Positions 11,326 through 22,132 of a stretch of 64,000 nt of DNA are shown in pieces. The position numbers and the translations under genes are program-made. Numbering within the stretch: the stretch's first letter is position 1; every line of letters begins with the position of its first letter. The notes beneath the pieces are model-generated. The model saw only the letters and a program-made list of their open reading frames with translations, did no database searches and had not been told where the DNA came from. The stretch is from the NCBI GenBank assembly GCA_037954665.1, contig JBBMOL010000082.1, positions 3,410,001 to 3,474,000 on the forward strand, written 5' to 3'. This DNA comes from Laguncularia racemosa. Lineage: Eukaryota > Streptophyta > Magnoliopsida > Myrtales > Combretaceae.

Positions 11326-13655
11326 AATTTCCCTACACTTAACTATTTGCTTATCCTCAAGCAAACAAAATAAGGATAAAATAAATCTTCTCTCATCAAT
11401 TGTACTCATTGTTAAACATTAAATCACAAGTAACATCCTCTGTTTAATTCAATCTTAGTGATTCATTAGTGCCTACCACTTAAACCTACCATGATCGTAC
11501 GTATACCTGGCACACAAAAATTAGAGTTTACAAATTAATCCAAGTAAGTTAAACTATTACCCTCACCATTTAAGAAATGCTTCCCAAGTTACAAAGAAAG
11601 TCAAACAAAGCAAAAGTGGCTTGGTCACATCTCACCACTTACTAGAGAATATATAAATCGTTCAACTACCTCTTTTAAGACCAGTAACCTCAAGTGAAAG
11701 TATATGGCATCCATCTTTCCCCTAGATTTTCTTCTTCTTTTTGTTAAACCTCTAAAAAAATTCCGAGTTTTCCTCTTTTATATATATATATACATATATT
11801 AATATTAGTTATTTAAGATCTTGTAACCCATGTAACGAATGTTCAACTGATAATCTTAGGCTCGTCACTTAAGTTAATAGAATTTATCCCCTCAATTGAA
11901 GGTGTCCCAATAGACTTAATTATTCAAGTTACAAGACCTACTAAACTTTGCCTTTTTTGTATCCCATCATGTTATTATAATATCATCGGTTGGCCGATGA
12001 TATTAGGTGATGGGGTTTTAAAGGGACCCCATCGAACCTCTGTTATCCTAACTTTAGGGATTTATAAAGATACTCTTAAATTATAAAATGCAAGTCATTA
12101 GATTAGCGACTTATTATTTCTTTAATTGATTGACTAGTTAGCAGTAGAGTTAGATTTCGCTCTTCTAAGGGACCAAAGCCCGCCTATACTTACTAAGCTT
12201 TTCACATTATTACTCAATCAACAAATTAATTAATTAATTTTTGAAGAGATTACTTAAGAGGAATCACTAAGTGATAGACTTCATATGCACCTTTCACGAA
12301 AAGTTAGAAGAGCTCTCAAAGTTTTTGAAAGGTAAATATATTAACCAATAAGCTTAAAAATACAACCATTTAACTTTAAACTATGGACTTCGATCTATTT
12401 CACAACTCTAGAATCAATAATTAAATAGCAAGTAAGATTACCCCACTTAGATTCCATCCTGAAATTCCAACTAAGTATACCAAGTCCAACAATAGGCGAG
12501 TAAAGAACACAAAATCACTAACTTTTATGAGCATAATTTCAAGGATCTCGCCTTTTAATGATTTAAGATCAACATTCAAACTCAATTGCAAACTTGTAAA
12601 TGGGGGAAATTTAATAAGATAGTGCATAGATAACACAAGTAAAGCAAGACCTAGATTTCTCAATTTTCTTTGTTCCGTATACCCCTTCCCCACACTAATT
12701 TAAGACATTGTCTCCAATGTCTTCCCAAATCAAGCACATAAAAGAGAAAAAGGAAAAAAAAAACGAAATGGAAAATAACAGAATGAAAAGGACACTAAAA
12801 ACTTCCCTGGTTTTTATATGCAGACGGTTGCATATAGAGTTCAAGACTGGGTATAAGAGAAAAATAGTAATGGCACATCATCAACGGAGCTAGGAACCCA
12901 AAGTTTGTGCCGCATCATCCTAGAAAAAGAAAAAAAAAAGAAATTAAGGGTAAAAAGAGAAGTTAGACTATCCTAGTTTAGATAAACGGTGAAGTTAGAG
13001 AGTGAGGGAGGAGAGAGAGAAACTGTGTATATATGTGGGTTATCAACACAGGCTGCTATACGACCATGATTGGGGCCGTGTTGACCTTCAAAAGGTGCAC
13101 AAAAGGTGGTGTTTTATAGGGCAAGTCTACCTTGGTTGTAGCACGGCTATGCTCGTGGCCTTGTTGACTTAAAAAATTCCACAAAATGTTTGATAGAGTC
13201 AACCTTGGCTTTAGCACCTGACTTCAAAAAATCCATATAACTTCTTTAGATTGTACATAATCTTGAGCATTGGTTGTGCTCAAGATAGTGCAGAATTTGA
13301 AAAACACGTAGAGGGAAAATAAGACTTGCCCAATCCAATAGACAACAACTGTGATCATCGTGCACCTTTAAAAGTGTAAATGAACATGGAGAAAGACTTA
13401 CCAGGTGCACTTAGTGATTAAAATTCAAACTTCCTTACTTGTCATTAGCGCTTCTCCATACGTAGAAATTACTCCCACTCTCTTTAAATAAGCTTAGAAA
13501 CTCTCCTTAAGATCTACAAATTTCTAAAAATAATAGACTTAGGATAGTGACAACAAAAAGAAAATAAAAGGGATGCTACGTACCTAAGTTAGACATGGTT
13601 ACCTCCCAAGAAGCGCACTTGTTTAACGTCGTTGGCTCGACACTCTTCATGCTCT
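11326..13655 (-). other. Athila C 3' noncoding region with conserved block
   Basis: There is no convincing coding sequence in these 2.3 kb. It holds the polypurine tract at its left end, a second PPT-like copy (minus strand TTAGTGTGGGGAAGGGG, about 12684-12700), and an AGCACGGC-type repeat cluster near 13045-13290. A block at about 11815-12200 is strongly similar to 59960-60290 of the other Athila element, G. The block contains two perfect hairpins in this copy: TCATCGG/CCGATGA (11983-12000) and GATGGGGT/ACCCCATC (12009-12033). Short ORFs here are spurious. Confidence 0.7.
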
Positions 13656-14436
13656 TCAACTAAGTCTCTAGTAGTTGGAGATCTAATTCCTCCCTAAAGA
13701 CTTCCATGATTTTCTCCACCAAATCTTCAAATATAGCCAACATACACCGTTGAAACGTAGTCAGTGCATTACATAACCTGAACAACATCCTCTTGTAGGC
13801 ATATGTATTGTAAGGGCATGTGAAAGTGGTTTTCTCCTGGTCTTCTAGAGCAATAGGTATTTGAAAGTAGTTGGATATCCTATCTAAGTAGCAATAATAC
13901 ATGTGTCCATCTAACCTTTTTGACATTTGATCAACGAATGGGAGAAGAAAGTGATCTTTTTAGTGGCGTCATTCAATTTTCGATATTCGATGCACACCCC
14001 GCCACTTAATGACGGTCCACATAGGAATGAACTCACTCTTTTCATTAGGGACAACAGTAATCCCTCCCTTCTTTGACACCACTTGCATTGGACTAACCCA
14101 GTTGCTATTAGATATGAGGTAAATAAATCCAGTGTCAAGAAGTTTGATCATTTCCTTCTTAACCACCTCCTTCATATTAGGATTTAGCGGTCTCTATGGT
14201 TGCACTACAAGCTTAAATCCTTCTTCTAATAAAATTTTGTAGGTACAAAAGGAGGGGTTGATACCTTTTATATTAGATATTTTCCATGCGATGACTCGCT
14301 TGTGTGCTCTTAAGACCGTGAGTAATTGGACAATTTGCTCTTGAGATAAATTTGAGGCTATAATAACCGACAGGTTGGAGTCTTCTACAAGGAAAGCATA
14401 TTCCAGGTACTTTGGTAATTGTTTCAATTCCAACAT
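13656..14436 (-). pseudogene. Athila element C: truncated reverse transcriptase
   Basis: Reading leftward: ELKQLPKYLEYAFLVEDSNL (the Athila pre-RT motif), KRVIAWKISNIKGINPSFCT, NWVSPMQVVSKKGGITVVPN, then the palm start up to FQRCMLAIFEDLVEKIMEVF. At that point, immediately before the expected YMDD active site, the sequence changes to a short tail and then to the 3' noncoding region, so the catalytic half of RT, RNase H and integrase are gone. Two frames are needed. The RT of element G continues past this point, which shows that C has suffered a deletion. Confidence 0.85.
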
Positions 14437-15117
14437 TGCTCTTCTATAGAAGTTTTAAGTCTCGCCTCATTTTTTGTTTCTAACTTTTCAAACCCATGCT
14501 GAGGTGTAGCACCTTCTAAAGCATCAAGCTGCTCAATGAGTAGCATAACCTCTGGGTTATCTGCATCCTTTTTCTCTTCTAATGTCAAGCTTAGCTCTAA
14601 CTCATCTTTGCTCAGAGCTTCCTTCATATGCTCATTTACTGAAACATCAACAACATCAATAGAGTAACAAGATTCATCAATGCACATAGTGTGTTTCATA
14701 GTAGCAGCCATTTGGATTACCATCTCTTCATCACTGATTCTCAAAGTAAGTTTGCCTCCTTCTACAACAACCATTGCCTTAGCAGTGACTAGGAATGGTC
14801 TCCTAAATATCAGAAGGATATCCCCATAATCATCTATTTTTAGAACTACAAAGTCGACAAGGTAGATGAAATTCCCTACCTTTACCAAGACATCCTTGAT
14901 TATCCCCTTAGGAATCTTCATAGAGTGGTCAGCAAGCTGCAAATGCATCTTAGTTGATGTTGGGTAAAAAAGTCCCAACTTCTTGAAAAAGGAGTACGGC
15001 ATTAAATTAATGCTGGCCCCAAGATTAGCTAAGGCCTTATCAACTGAAGTGTTACCCATGACACACAAAATTGTGAAACTTCCTGGATCCCTCAGCTTTA
15101 GAGAAAGTTTATTCTAA
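14424..15117 (-). pseudogene. Athila element C: aspartic protease
   Basis: The piece 14424-15068 is open for 214 codons. It has the Athila retropepsin motif ALANLGASINLMPYSFFKKL, where the catalytic Asp of D-L-G is replaced by Asn (NLG). It continues through the flap, the second half (IFRRPFLVTAKAMVVVEGGK) and the acidic linker leading to RT. The Asp-to-Asn change alone would abolish activity. The counterpart in element G keeps the Asp (ADLGAS). Confidence 0.85.
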
Positions 15118-17480
15118 ATGATAGATGAGCAATTTACATCAACTTCTAAAATAGACACATCCTCCAACTTTTGCTTGTTAGATAGAAGCTCCCTTAGGAA
15201 CTTAGCATATTTTGACATTTGCGAAAGTGCCTTTACAAATGGAATGTCAATGTGCAGCTGTTTAAATAAATCAAGGAATTTACCAAACTGCTCCTTGTCT
15301 TTGCTCTGGTTGAAACGAGCTAGATAAGCGATTTTTGGAACATATTCTTTAACAGCCGCTGGTGATCTCCTATTAGAATGTGTTTCCTAAGGAGTTCTTT
15401 TCTCCTTTTTCAATAGGTTGATTATCTTCTTGCTTCTTTTTATGCCACTGTTCAGATGATAACTCTTTCTTTCTTCTTAAAGTGATGTGCTTCAAAGAAA
15501 TCTCAATACCAATTAAAGAAATAAGCACAATTGATTCTAATTTCCAACTAAATGGCATAAACCCTAGATTAAAAAATGGACCCTAATTGTGTGAACAAGA
15601 AATATAAAACAAGAAGTAATTCCCTACTAGATATAATGCACTAGTTGGAATTAGGTTTGATCTTGATGTTGTTGATATTACACACAACAAAATGCAAATT
15701 CCACTTGCCACAGTTATAAGAGAATTGATAAAAGTATTTTTGTGAAGAGGAAACACCCTTTCACGTAAACAAAGGTAGCTGCAAAATATTCTCCAAAAGT
15801 CCCTTACAAAACTTAATAAGCAAGTATTTATACCCTACTCTAGATAAGGAAAATTACAATAATGTCAAATAACCAAAACCGGTCTTATGAGTCACTTGGA
15901 GAATCGATTCTACATGTGAAAGGGAGTGAAGATAGCCAATTCTTCTCAAAAATGAAAATGAAATGAAGGTTAGTTCCACTTGTCTTTGTAGGTTTAATTT
16001 AGTTCATAATGGATTGTGATCCATTTACAAACCAATTGCTATTGTACTTGGTCGTCTTCTTATAAAATCAATAAAATGTTCTTGCTAAAATGTAAAGACA
16101 ATTATTATGAGATATATAAAGACAACATTAAAATGTTTTGGTCCCATTTGATTAAGTTAGTTTATCAATGCTGGATCCAGAAGGTTAATTCCCAGCATAA
16201 AGTAATGGCTTTCACCTGTTCTCTTAGATTGTTTTCCGTGTTGCTGGGAAGAGCCTAGTTGTCTATCAGACATCATCTTAGCTAGTTAGCCAATTTGCGT
16301 CTCAAGATTGTAAATTGAGGCCTCTTGATTACAATGCCTTGCATCAGAGCTCTAGATGGATTGACTCAGTATATCTTCTAAGTTACATTTCTTTTCTTGT
16401 TGAGGTGGCTACGTTGAAGGAAGTAGTAAAGGCTGATATAGTGGCAGCTGTTGCTTCAAATACCCTGGTGGTGGTAGATTAGCTTTCTGATAGTCTTGGT
16501 TTCCATAAGATAGATTTGGATGGTTTCTCATCCCCCGATGGTAGGTGTCACCATACTGATTATACTACCGTTTCTTCGAATTCTCAAGATAATCTATCTG
16601 CTCATATTGCTAAAAAAGATCCACACCCTTCATAGGATCTCCCATCTGATGTTGTTGTTGTGGTCCTTGGGAATTCTTAAGAGTTGCAACTTGGTAGCTC
16701 AAAGCTTCCATCTTTGCTACCAAAGTAGTTATGATATTTGCTTCAAACATTTCTATCACTTTTTGCTGACTCTTGCTACGGCCTTACTGGTAATTGTTTC
16801 TTGCTATATTAGCAAATAGCTTCAATGGGTCCTCCAGAGTCTTAGTATTCAATGTACTACCAGCTATGACATCTACCAAGTGACGTGTAGCTAGATTTAA
16901 CCCATTCAAAAATGTTTGAACTTGCATCTATGTAGGTAACTAGTGATGTGGACACTTCCTCAATAACTCTGTCTATCTTTGCCAAGTATCATATATCGTT
17001 TCATGATCTTGTTGAGTGAAAGAAGAGATATCGTTCTGAAGTATAGCAGTCTTGCATGGTGGAAACTAATTGTCCAGAAACCCCTTTACCATGTCATCCC
17101 ATGTAGTCAAAGCCTCGGGACCCAATGATTGAAGCCATGTCTTAGCCTTCCCTCTTAATGAAAAAGGGCATAATTTTGTATGCACTGCTTCATCCATCAC
17201 CCTATTGTTCTTGAAGGTTTCACAAATCTCCAAGAATGTTTGAATGTAGGCATAGGGGTCTTCATCAGGTAATCCATTAAACAGACAGTATTGTTGTAGA
17301 AGTTAAATCACCACACCCTTGATCTCGAAATTATTAGCCCCAATGGGAGGCTTAACAATGGATGGACATGTGTCGTCCAATGTGGGCCTTGCATACTCAA
17401 TGTTTGTCTTTGGTGGATCCTCAACCATTACTTCTTGTACATTTGCCTCACTCTTTGTAGATGATTCTAACTATCAAAAA
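15118..17480 (-). pseudogene. Athila element C: gag (interrupted)
   Basis: Reading leftward from about 17330: YIQTFLEICETFKNNRVMDE, CPFSLRGKAKTWLQSLGPEA, LTTWDDMVKGFLDN, then LLRKCPHH, a good match to the plant retrotransposon gag domain. The gag-protease linker follows, with VKAITLRRKKELSSEQWHKK (the ITLRSGKEL motif) and KYAKFLRELLSNKQKLEDVS. A solo LTR (15483-16197) is inserted inside AITL-R; removing it and one copy of TAAAG restores the reading. Several stops and frame changes are present. Gag would form the virus-like particle in the cytoplasm. Confidence 0.85.
15483..16197 (-). mobile_element. Solo LTR, minus strand, in Athila C gag
   Basis: 715 bp. On the plus strand it begins TGATGTGCTTC and ends AATTCCCAGCA, the reverse of an LTR that starts TGCTGGGAATT, like element H (TGTTGGGAATT). 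It is flanked by the exact 5-bp repeat TAAAG (15478-15482 and 16198-16202). It contains the TATA region in reverse (AGCAAGTATTTATACCCTA near 15820). There is no internal region. It is inserted in the gag codons for AITL, which read through once it is removed. Confidence 0.92.
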
Positions 17481-17773
17481 GTTGCTTAGTGAGCTTTTCT
17501 TCTTTAACCATTGTTGCCATTGCTATGTCACGTTCTCCCTCCTCATTGATTAACTATCCAGAAGATTTAGCAGCTGTGTTCCTTCAAAGTTAACGGAGTG
17601 TTCTCTCAATCTTAAGAATGTCAGAGGAAAGATTCCTTATCATATATTGCAAAAGGTAACCAAGTGTGAATTAAAACTCTTCAAAAGATGGAGAGAAGAA
17701 AAATAGATAAAATAAATAAGAAGAATGACTAAAGTAGTAGATACTACGGTTTTTTCTAATATTGCCTTGCTAG

Positions 17774-17792
17774 ATCCCCGACAGCAATGTGA
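17774..17792 (-). other. Primer-binding site of Athila C
   Basis: The minus strand reads CATTGCTGTCGGGGAT, a decayed form of the tRNA-Asp-type PBS found next to Athila LTRs (compare TGGCATCGTTGCCGGGGAT in element G). It lies just inside the right LTR, which starts near 17799. Confidence 0.7.
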
Positions 17793-17959
17793 AAAACTTG
17801 GTGTGCTCAATCGTTTTAAGTTTTAAATTTATAACCAATAAAATCAACTATCGAGCTAGGTAGTGTACCTATCGATTATAGTATAGATTTAATAGGTGTC
17901 ATCCTCTAGGATCTAGAAAACAAGTACTAGTATTACCTTTCTCTACTATCTAGTCTAAT

Positions 17960-18829
17960 TGATGGGAATCTACCCTACGATCCTAACAGTTGGGGAACCT
18001 AATTTGGATATATGATCAAAATTGTCCACATGTGTTTATTTTTTTATCTAATAATGTTTGATTTGCACTATAGCAAGTATAGTGGTCAGTCTTTACAGGA
18101 TACCAAATAATCTACCTGTTGATCAAATTAGGAACATCATCAAACTCACATCCAATGGTCCGCAATGAACGCGATTGACTTGAAGAATCGGCTCTTTGAA
18201 GACTATCTTTTATACTTGTATTTTTATTATTGAACCAGTCACTTTTTATTCATTTTTGGGACTTTTTTTATTTACTTGTAATGGTGTTTAGAACCAACCA
18301 CTTAAGTGGCTTAGTTGTAATTTTCATGTGATTTCACCCTAATAGGAGCAAGTATAAATACTTGCTAATTAGGGTTTGTTAGGGACTTTTGAACATTACA
18401 TTTTGCTGCCCATTTTCACATGAAAGCTAGGGTTTATCTCTAATTTCATAAGACTCTTATCAACTTCTTCAAAGGTTGTGACGAGTGGAGGCTTAGGGAT
18501 TTGTGAGTAACATTAAATCCCTTAAGTTGATTCCAATTTCATACTAGTGTGTCATATCTAGTGTGAATTGGATTGTTCTTGTTGAGTTCTTATTTGCATG
18601 CAATTTAGGGTTCTAAATCTATTCTTAGATTCATGCCATTTTAGTGGAATTAGATCCTAAGTGTGTTGTTTAATTATGCTATATTCGAATTACTAGTGAT
18701 TATTATTTGCGTGGATATCACTTGATCTTTAGGGGTTTTAGAGTGTGTTAGAGTCACACATTCTTGTGGCTTATTGTATGATTCTTCAATTGTCATTGTT
18801 TAATTGCAATCATCAATTGAAGCATATCA
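17960..18829 (+). repeat. 5' LTR of element D
   Basis: 870 bp, TG...CA. Promoter features: the perfect palindrome CCACTTAAGTGG at 18298-18309 and AGCAAGTATAAATACTTGCT at 18347-18366, a TATA box inside a perfect 8-bp inverted repeat. The 3' copy is 25788-26654; its TATA palindrome is also perfect (near 26172). Confidence 0.93.
18347..18366 (+). promoter_or_regulatory. TATA box in an inverted repeat (element D LTR)
   Basis: AGCAAGTA-TAAA-TACTTGCT: the two arms are exact reverse complements and the loop supplies the TATA core. Equivalent sites occur in the LTRs of A (51741-51760 and 54970-54989) and B2 (34979-34998), and with one or more changes in B1, H, E and the solo LTRs. Confidence 0.8.
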
Positions 18830-18846
18830 TCTTTTGGTATTAGAGC

Positions 18847-19860
18847 ATTGGTTTTTGAGAAGGGAATTTCGTGATCTTCATTTGAAATTAGGGTTCTTGA
18901 ATTTTTACTTCTTGATCCGAAGTGTTGAGGTGGAATTGAAGTACTTGATTTTGGTTTTGTTGTGTCATATTTGTTGATTATTGAAGTAAAAGTGGAGATC
19001 TTGTTGTAGTTCCTTTGTTCTTGAATATTGCCATGAGTAAAAAGGGAGTGTTCCTTAAAGATCATTTGGGAAAAGTGAAGTTTTTGAAAACATAGAAGAG
19101 TGAATTGTGTTGGTAATTTCAGAAATTGCAATTGTTGTTTGTAAATTCCAGATTTGCATTGTGTGGAAAAAAAAGAGAGGAAATCATTTGAATTCAAACA
19201 CATTCCATTAACTTGAAGTAGTTATTGAGTGGTATTGAATATATTTCATTTGGATTTGAAATTTGATTCTTACCATTTATGGGAAAGTTGCATTAAGGAG
19301 TGTCATTTGAATTGTTGTTGTGTTATATGTGTGTGAGTTGCAGTGTAAGGGGAATGTATTGAGTTGTGTTATGTATGTTGAGTGAAGGGTAATTTGCACC
19401 ATGAAGTGTTGTGTGTGTGTAGTGGTGGTTGAAGTGGTTGCATTGTGTATGTGTATGGTGTGTGTAGCGGTGTGAATCTGTGGAGTTGTGTGGTGTAAGG
19501 TGCTACACATTGAGACTAAAGTGTGAGTGTGAACTGTGACTAAGAAAGGAAATTGAGTAGTGAAGTTTGAAATTCAAAAACAAACATTTAAGTGTGAAAG
19601 TTATTGAGTCTCATTACTTAAACACTTGCTTAGTTGAATTCAATATCTTAACTACTTGGAAGTATTTAAATTGTGCTTCATTTATTTTACTATACTTGAA
19701 GTGTTAAGAAGTATTTATTGTTTTGGTGACTTGTTGCACCATGGGTGTACAAGTATGTATGTGTGTGTTGTTGTCTAAATGTGTTATTATGATGTGGTGT
19801 TGTGAAGGGAGAGTGCTGCAAATTGTTGAGATTATACTTCAGCAAATCACATCCACAAGC
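18847..19860 (+). other. Leader of element D, G/T-rich
   Basis: About 1 kb between the PBS and the gag ATG, with no coding similarity. The plus strand is G- and T-rich and poor in C, most strongly at 19300-19510 (repeated GTGTG and TTGTTG). The same kind of leader is found in all related elements. Long minus-strand ORFs here (His/Thr-rich) are products of the base composition. Confidence 0.6.
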
Positions 19861-20184
19861 ATGTCGAATGATAGTGCAAACGAGGGGATTGGCAATGAGG
19901 CCAATAGCCAAGTTAGTGGAGGATAGGGTCATCATACTACAGGTAGAAGAACTTTGGATGAAAAACTTCAGGACCTCATTACCATTTTTGCTACACTAGC
20001 AATAAGGATAGACAGGATAACAATGCCATAACCACTAGTGATAAATCCTCAGGCACCACCAAGAGTAGCTCTACAAAACATTCAGAGAGAGGGAGCAGGA
20101 GGAGGAGAATGGAAGGAGATCATCATCCCTATGTGGAGGAGAGGGATGATAACTTTGGGGTCAATCCTTACCCAAATAGAGATT
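19861..20184 (+). pseudogene. Element D gag, N-terminal part
   Basis: It starts ATGTCGAATGAT, giving MSNDSANEGIGNEANSQVSG, the same start as gag of B1, B2 and H. A helical segment follows (RRTLDEKLQDLITIFATLAI). It has in-frame TAG and TAA stops and a frame change. It is cut by element E after AATAGAGATT and resumes at 24245 with TCAGGCCACCT, so NRDFRPPKGLEYVK reads across the junction. Confidence 0.85.
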
Positions 20185-21107
20185 TGATGTGCCTTTCAAT
20201 GAGATTGCAAGAACACCGAATCTACTTCTAATTCCACAACAAGGTGGCGTGAAATCCACAATCAAATGAACCCTAATTGCATGAATTCAAATGACTATAA
20301 GGACAAATTATAATGAAGATCACTTGCAATTGTAATATATGTTAAAGATCACACAAAGATGAACCGAATTCCAATCAAATTTGAATTGAATTTAAATATG
20401 AAAATTTAGATCCCTAAACACGTGAATAAGAACAAAATAACACAACCAATTAAAAATAGATATGACACACTAAAAGTAATTGGAAGCAACTTAAGAAGAA
20501 ATTGATGTTACTCACAATACTTCTCAAGTCAACTTGCCACAATTCCAAAGATGAAATTGATAAGAGTTTGAGACGTAAAAGAGGCAAGCTTTCCATTGCC
20601 AAAATTTTCAAAAATGAGATGTTCAAAAAGTCCCTTACAAACCTTACTTAGCAATTATTTATACTTGTTCTAATTAGGTTTAAAATGTCCAAAAAATTAC
20701 ATATACACCACTAAGTGGCCAGCTTTAATCAACAAACTACAAAAAAATAAAAAATGTCCCAAAAATTATTGCAAAGTGATCGGTTTAATAATAAAATGAC
20801 AAGTACAAAGATGGTCTTCAAAGAGCCAGTTCTTCAAGTTAAGCGAGTAATTTATTAGTTCAGTTCATCTTCGGTTTATGTTGGTCCATGAATAACTTAT
20901 AAGCTGAGTTTTAGTGAGTTTGTCCATTGCCCTGTAAAACCTGATAAATATGCCTGTTGGAATGTACAACAAATAAGTAATAGAAAAAAAGTTAGTATAT
21001 AAAGATTTCTGAGGTCGGTTTGTTCAAAGAGGACCCTCATCGCCAAATTTTGTAATCCTTTGGCTCTTGCCTTAGTGGTAGGTCTTGTAGGATTTTGATT
21101 CCTATCA
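20185..21107 (-). repeat. 3' LTR of element E
   Basis: 923 bp, matching 23322-24239. The first ~70 codons of its minus strand carry on the protease ORF of the element in frame, ending at 20897. The TATA region, read on the minus strand, is ACAAGTATAAATAATTGCT, one arm of the inverted repeat being decayed. Confidence 0.92.
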
Positions 21108-22132
21108 TCTCCTTGGGCCTCAAGAAGATTTGTCCTTAAATCTGATAGGTCAATTGCAGTAGAGACTTTGTATCCTCCTAGTAAGTTATCTAAAGAATTA
21201 TCACTGCAGTATCCCACTATTTGAAATACCACAGGGGGTGGTTGATTTCGCTCCTCCATCTCTAAGATATATCTCATCTGCAACACATATAACGATCTCT
21301 CATCTACTAAGACCTCCCCTATCTTAAACTGTTCCACTGATATTGCTTTCTCCTTTCCTGTTTCACCTATATGTCTTTGAACCTCTTGGCCCTTTGATGG
21401 TTTACTCAATTGACTATGAACCTTAGGAAGTTCGGATGGTGGACACATATGCTTTTGAATAGTTTGGTCCACTGAAGGTTGGAACATTTGTTTCTGAACA
21501 ATTTGGTCCTTTGAAGGTTGGCTCATGTGACTATGAACCTTTGGAACCTCTAAAGGTTAGCACATCTATTTTTGAACATTTTGGTCCTCTGAAGGTTGGC
21601 TCATGTGACTATCATTCTCAGGAATCTCTGATGGTTGACTTATCTGTCTTTGCATCTCCTGGACCTCTGATGGCGACGTAGGGTTCAATACTATACGTTT
21701 ACCGTTTTGTTGGAGCATATAAGTATTTCTTTGCCTATCATGTAAGACCATCCCATCATACAACCACGGCCTGCCAAGTAATTTATAGGATACACACATG
21801 GGTAAAATATCACATTCAATCTCATCATAGTATTTATCCCCTATACTGAAAGGTACCCTAGCTTTTTGGGTCACATGAAGACTCCCCTACTCATTTAACC
21901 AATGTAATGTGTAGGGTTCTAGATGTGGGGTAATTACAAGTTGCAATTTTGATACTAATGAGGCAGCTACAACATTAGTACAACTACCACCATCAATGAT
22001 AATGACACACAAGTTACCTTGTACTCTACAAGAAGTATGAAACAAATTTTCTCTTTGTCCATCATCAATGGTTAGAGAAGAAGTCAATACTCGACGTAGT
22101 GAATTAGTAGAAGGATACAAATTATTTGACAT
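20897..22132 (-). pseudogene. Element E ORF: retropepsin plus Ser/Gln-rich tail
   Basis: One frame runs from the ATG at 22132 (MSNNLYPSTNSLRRVLTSSL) to 20897, 412 codons. It is broken by a few stops, including those at 21887 and 21566, but has no frameshift. Domains: retropepsin (RENLFHTSCRVQGNLCVIII, then DGGSCTNV with the catalytic D-G-G, GDKYYDEIECDILPM, LLGRPWLYD), then about six loose repeats of the type MSQPSEDQNVQKQ. A conserved stretch with YVLQMRYILEMEERNQPPPV follows, and a C-terminus encoded by the 3' LTR with a hydrophobic run (ILTFFLLLICCTF) and the ending WTNSLKLSL. The gag found in related elements is absent between the MSN start and the protease. A protease without gag or pol has no obvious substrate in its own element. 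Confidence 0.85.

Noticed and set aside
16016..16819. Plus-strand ORFs within Athila C
   Set aside because: They lie over a solo LTR end and minus-strand gag; the translation has no similarity to known families.
19277..19510. Minus-strand ORF rich in His and Thr (also 22582-22891 on the plus strand)
   Set aside because: Low-complexity translation of G/T-rich (C/A-rich) leaders; not conserved between sister elements.
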